A stretch of 64,000 bases of DNA, from positions 1-64,000 of the forward strand of contig CAKSJG010000007.1 of assembly GCA_934463165.1 (NCBI GenBank), in the 5' to 3' direction. Under the pieces are notes generated by a model. The model saw only the letters and a program-made list of their open reading frames with translations. It was not told the DNA's origin and searched no databases. Of the stretch, positions 61,813 to 64,000 are shown piece after piece. A program made the translations under genes and the position numbers. Position 1 is the stretch's first letter; each line of letters opens with the position of its first letter. The stretch is from an uncultured Clostridia bacterium. GTDB lineage: Bacteria > Bacillota > Clostridia > UMGS1810.

Positions 61813-61881
61813 TTAAATTATAACTTCGAGCAAATCCGTAAGATTGTCTATCCTGTAATCGCATAATTCATCTGATTCTTA
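61813..61881 (-). pseudogene. Possible remnant of a HAD-type hydrolase C-terminus
   Basis: A frame ending at the TAA at 61813-61815 reads ...CDYRIDNLTDLLEVII-stop. That resembles the usual end of HAD-family phosphatases (a DYVIDNL-DLLE-type tail). No start or upstream domain remains, and a stop lies about 20 codons back. Short, so the match may be chance. Confidence 0.3.
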
Positions 61882-61888
61882 CAGCTGT

Positions 61889-61999
61889 TTACAATATGCT
61901 CTCAACAGGGGAAGTAAGTTTTATTTGCAATGGAGATTTTTCTTTATTTATTGTTTTTAATTCTTTCACGTTAAATACCACTCTTGTTATGCCGTGTTT
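61889..61999 (-). pseudogene. In-frame coding-like extension beyond the stop of the glycosidase-like gene
   Basis: Directly after the TAA at 62000-62002, the same frame stays open for 36 codons: KHGITRVVFNVKELK followed by TINKEKSPLQIKLTSPVESIL, then stop at 61889-61891. The composition is protein-like (alternating strand pattern). Either the upstream gene has gained an early stop, or this is the end of a lost gene. Confidence 0.35.
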
Positions 62000-64000
62000 T
62001 TAGTTCCACGATATATTACCTGTTATACGGTAGCAATACGCGTTCGGCTCTGCCAAAGTTACGGTATTTCCGTCCGTGATTTCAACATCTGCCAATTTAC
62101 TTTTATCCGCATCGAGCGCACAAACAGATGCAAGTGCACTTCCGTTATTAAATGACAGGGTCAATTTTCTGTGACGCGGAAGCACCGTGACATACCAGCC
62201 GTCATTTTCTTTTTTTGCAACAAACATTTCATTTGCCGATATTCCGCCGAAATTTACAGTTTCACCGACAGCATTTGCACGGTTTTCGGCATAAGATTTA
62301 TATTCAAGACTGTACTCACCGCCGTTATCAACCAAGCGGTACTGTCCCAAAATTGTTTCTCCTCCGGAATAATAATTGCCCTCGCTTTTAAAGGTAACGC
62401 CGTTTAACGAATCTCTTAATGCGGTTGTCACAGTATAAAACTCACCGAACTTAAAGCTGTTTCTATCGATTTTTACCGTCGCAGACGCTGTAATCTCTCC
62501 GTTTGTAACCGACGTCATTGACACCGGTATTTTGTAATCACTAGCAATAAGTCCTCCGCTTTGCGGATAACTGTGCAGTACAATATAATTTACACTTTCG
62601 GGAATTTTTTCGTTTATTTCCCACTTAAACACCATCTTTATTTTGCCGTCTTGCTCCGATGAAGGCTGCTGAATTATTTCAATATTTGTAAGATACGGCA
62701 TTATATTGAGGCTGTCGTATGTTTTTCGCACTGTACGCGGGTCAAAAAACACCTGATTTTCGGATACAATATAATCTGCAAATTTTCCGTCAAATTTCAG
62801 CGTGCCAGCACTGAAATTTTTTCCCTTTGCATAAAATCCGTACTGCGGTATAACGAAACCGTCAACAACCCTGTTTTCTTCCTCCATATTAATATATATT
62901 TCGGTTCCGTTTTTGTAAGATATATTCAGCCGTTGTTCACCATTTTCGTAATAGCCCGACAAAAGTGCCTCGCTTAAGTTTTGTTCACTTCCGGCTGAAC
63001 TTATGTATTTAACACTTTCAATCTCGCTTTTTGAAAAGCTCTTCTGTATCGGAAGCATATAATAGTATTCTTTCAGCACTTCGCTCACATTTTCAGCCGG
63101 CAGTCTGTCCTCGGCATATGCCGAATGACCGTAGGCAAGCTGTTGGGCACGATATTTATCGGAATATAATCTCTCTTTAAGATGATCTGCCTTAACATTA
63201 GTTCTCCAGCGCGTATAATATCCCATACCGTGGTTTAAAGTAAGCGGAAACACTTTTTCCAATTCAAAGTCAGGCATAAGTTTTACGTCCTCACCCGACC
63301 GTTTTTCTCCCGATGTTTCCTTAATCTGCGCCTCGTCACCGTCAATAATACCCGCAAAACGAGCATGATCCCAACCGCCCTCTGTTAAAAGAGGTCCGTT
63401 ATGAATTTTCTGTATTTCTTCTACTGCGGATTTAGTATCGTTATACACCGTTTTGTGCATAGCAAATCCGTTTGCCGATGCATCATAGTCAACATCGCGG
63501 TTGTGAGGACGTGCCGCAAAAACATCAACAAAGCTTCCGCTTGTAAAATAACGCTTGTTTATTTCAGGCTCATGTTTATTTATATAATAATTGTAAAATC
63601 CCGATTTAATAAACTTGTTGAGTATCTTATATTCGCCTTCGCCGAGCACGCCGCCTCCTCTTATACTGCCATCGCTGTTTTTGATTGCGTGCGCCTCGTT
63701 ATATTCATCGTAATACGGCGAATAATCCGTATAATTGGTATGCAGGGCAAATATCCATCCGAATTTTTTCAGTTTTTCACCAAACGGAATAAGCTGTGCG
63801 TCGCCGCCGTAATCTTCATTGGCAGGATAGCTCTCGGGAAGCTTGGTATCGTATCCGTTGTTCTGCCAGATATGACGTATAAACACAACATCGGTAAGCC
63901 CGTAATCGTATAAATAATCGGCATATGCACTCATATAGCCGAATTGCTTTCTGTTTTCGGTATGTCCCCACCAATCAAGTACCATTCTGTCAGCCATTGT
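62000..64000 (-). CDS. Putative glycosidase-like protein (DUF5696-type), 5' end outside window
   Basis: At least 666 residues; the frame is open to the right edge, so the true start is probably beyond 64000. The N-terminal part looks like a TIM-barrel glycosidase: MVLDWWGHTENRKQFGYMSAYADYLYDYGLTDVVFIRHIW, WIFALHTNYTDYSPYYDEY and LLTEGGWDHARFAGIIDGDE, with several acidic residues after strands. The C-terminal 300 or so residues are beta-rich (about 330-665), ending TGNISWN. The similarity resembles DUF5696/GH101-like proteins by eye, but I cannot assign a family firmly. It is upstream of, and in the same orientation as, the heparinase-like gene, in a cluster headed by the cupin-AraC regulator. 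Confidence 0.6.
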   Translation of the reverse strand, partial: TMADRMVLDWWGHTENRKQFGYMSAYADYLYDYGLTDVVFIRHIWQNNGYDTKLPESYPANEDYGGDAQLIPFGEKLKKFGWIFALHTNYTDYSPYYDEYNEAHAIKNSDGSIRGGGVLGEGEYKILNKFIKSGFYNYYINKHEPEINKRYFTSGSFVDVFAARPHNRDVDYDASANGFAMHKTVYNDTKSAVEEIQKIHNGPLLTEGGWDHARFAGIIDGDEAQIKETSGEKRSGEDVKLMPDFELEKVFPLTLNHGMGYYTRWRTNVKADHLKERLYSDKYRAQQLAYGHSAYAEDRLPAENVSEVLKEYYYMLPIQKSFSKSEIESVKYISSAGSEQNLSEALLSGYYENGEQRLNISYKNGTEIYINMEEENRVVDGFVIPQYGFYAKGKNFSAGTLKFDGKFADYIVSENQVFFDPRTVRKTYDSLNIMPYLTNIEIIQQPSSEQDGKIKMVFKWEINEKIPESVNYIVLHSYPQSGGLIASDYKIPVSMTSVTNGEITASATVKIDRNSFKFGEFYTVTTALRDSLNGVTFKSEGNYYSGGETILGQYRLVDNGGEYSLEYKSYAENRANAVGETVNFGGISANEMFVAKKENDGWYVTVLPRHRKLTLSFNNGSALASVCALDADKSKLADVEITDGNTVTLAEPNAYCYRITGNISWN

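Noticed and set aside
1..64000. CRISPR arrays, insertion sequences, prophage or integrase genes
   Set aside because: No regularly spaced repeats, transposase or recombinase motifs were seen. The only repeats found are regulatory blocks, operators and the lyase domain duplication.

Overview
The window is a stretch of chromosome from an AT-rich, anaerobic, probably spore-forming member of the Clostridia. The signs are a sporulation pair (spoIIGA-sigE), lysine/DAP synthesis through LL-diaminopimelate aminotransferase, a type III glutamine synthetase, an FMN-type enoyl-ACP reductase (FabK), and S-layer-homology surface proteins beside plant- or host-glycan enzymes. The genus cannot be fixed from the sequence; a gut or rumen polysaccharide degrader fits best. 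The left edge catches the first bases of a 16S rRNA gene on the minus strand, with its promoter.

Layout: (1) 1-5.7 kb: rRNA promoter, a divergent D-Ala-D-Ala carboxypeptidase-like protein, then trkA-trkH-CPBP protease on the minus strand. (2) 5.9-29.8 kb: a large polysaccharide-utilisation region. A minus-strand operon of about 17 kb runs from an LplB/LplC/solute-binding-protein importer through two S-layer-homology proteins to a 1454-residue secreted heparinase II/III-type lyase, two LamG-like surface proteins and a lyase fragment. Downstream follow a GH105-type unsaturated glucuronyl hydrolase and a GH99-like protein. On the plus strand lie a cytoplasmic heparinase II/III protein and a membrane-bound AraC-type regulator. 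The two plus-strand genes share a duplicated promoter/operator block, and the same block also carries the likely importer promoter on the other strand. (3) 29.8-43.7 kb: a nitrogen-assimilation operon glnN - amt::PII fusion - asnB - gltB - gltD - dapF - dapL, with a strong promoter and a terminator-like hairpin in the glnN leader. (4) 43.8-47.2 kb: a small ribbon-helix-helix protein, secG, spoIIGA, sigE and an AraC/effector-binding regulator. (5) 47.3-55.3 kb: a type II fatty-acid operon fabH-acpP-fabK-fabD-fabG-fabF-fabZ-accD-accA without accB or accC, preceded by a TetR gene with matching palindromes at both promoters. (6) 55.4-58.7 kb: a conserved pair of unknown function (GGGtGRT protein and NifU-like scaffold), tmcAL and tRNA-Lys. 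(7) 58.9-64 kb: a second glycan cluster with a cupin-AraC regulator, another cytoplasmic heparinase II/III protein and a 5'-truncated glycosidase-like protein.

How it fits together (inference): the S-layer-anchored and secreted proteins bind and cut an acidic polysaccharide outside the cell by beta-elimination. The ATPase-less LplABC-type importer brings in unsaturated oligosaccharides, and GH105 and the cytoplasmic lyases finish them. The regulators at 27.5 and 58.9 kb probably sense the products. The polysaccharide itself cannot be named from sequence alone.
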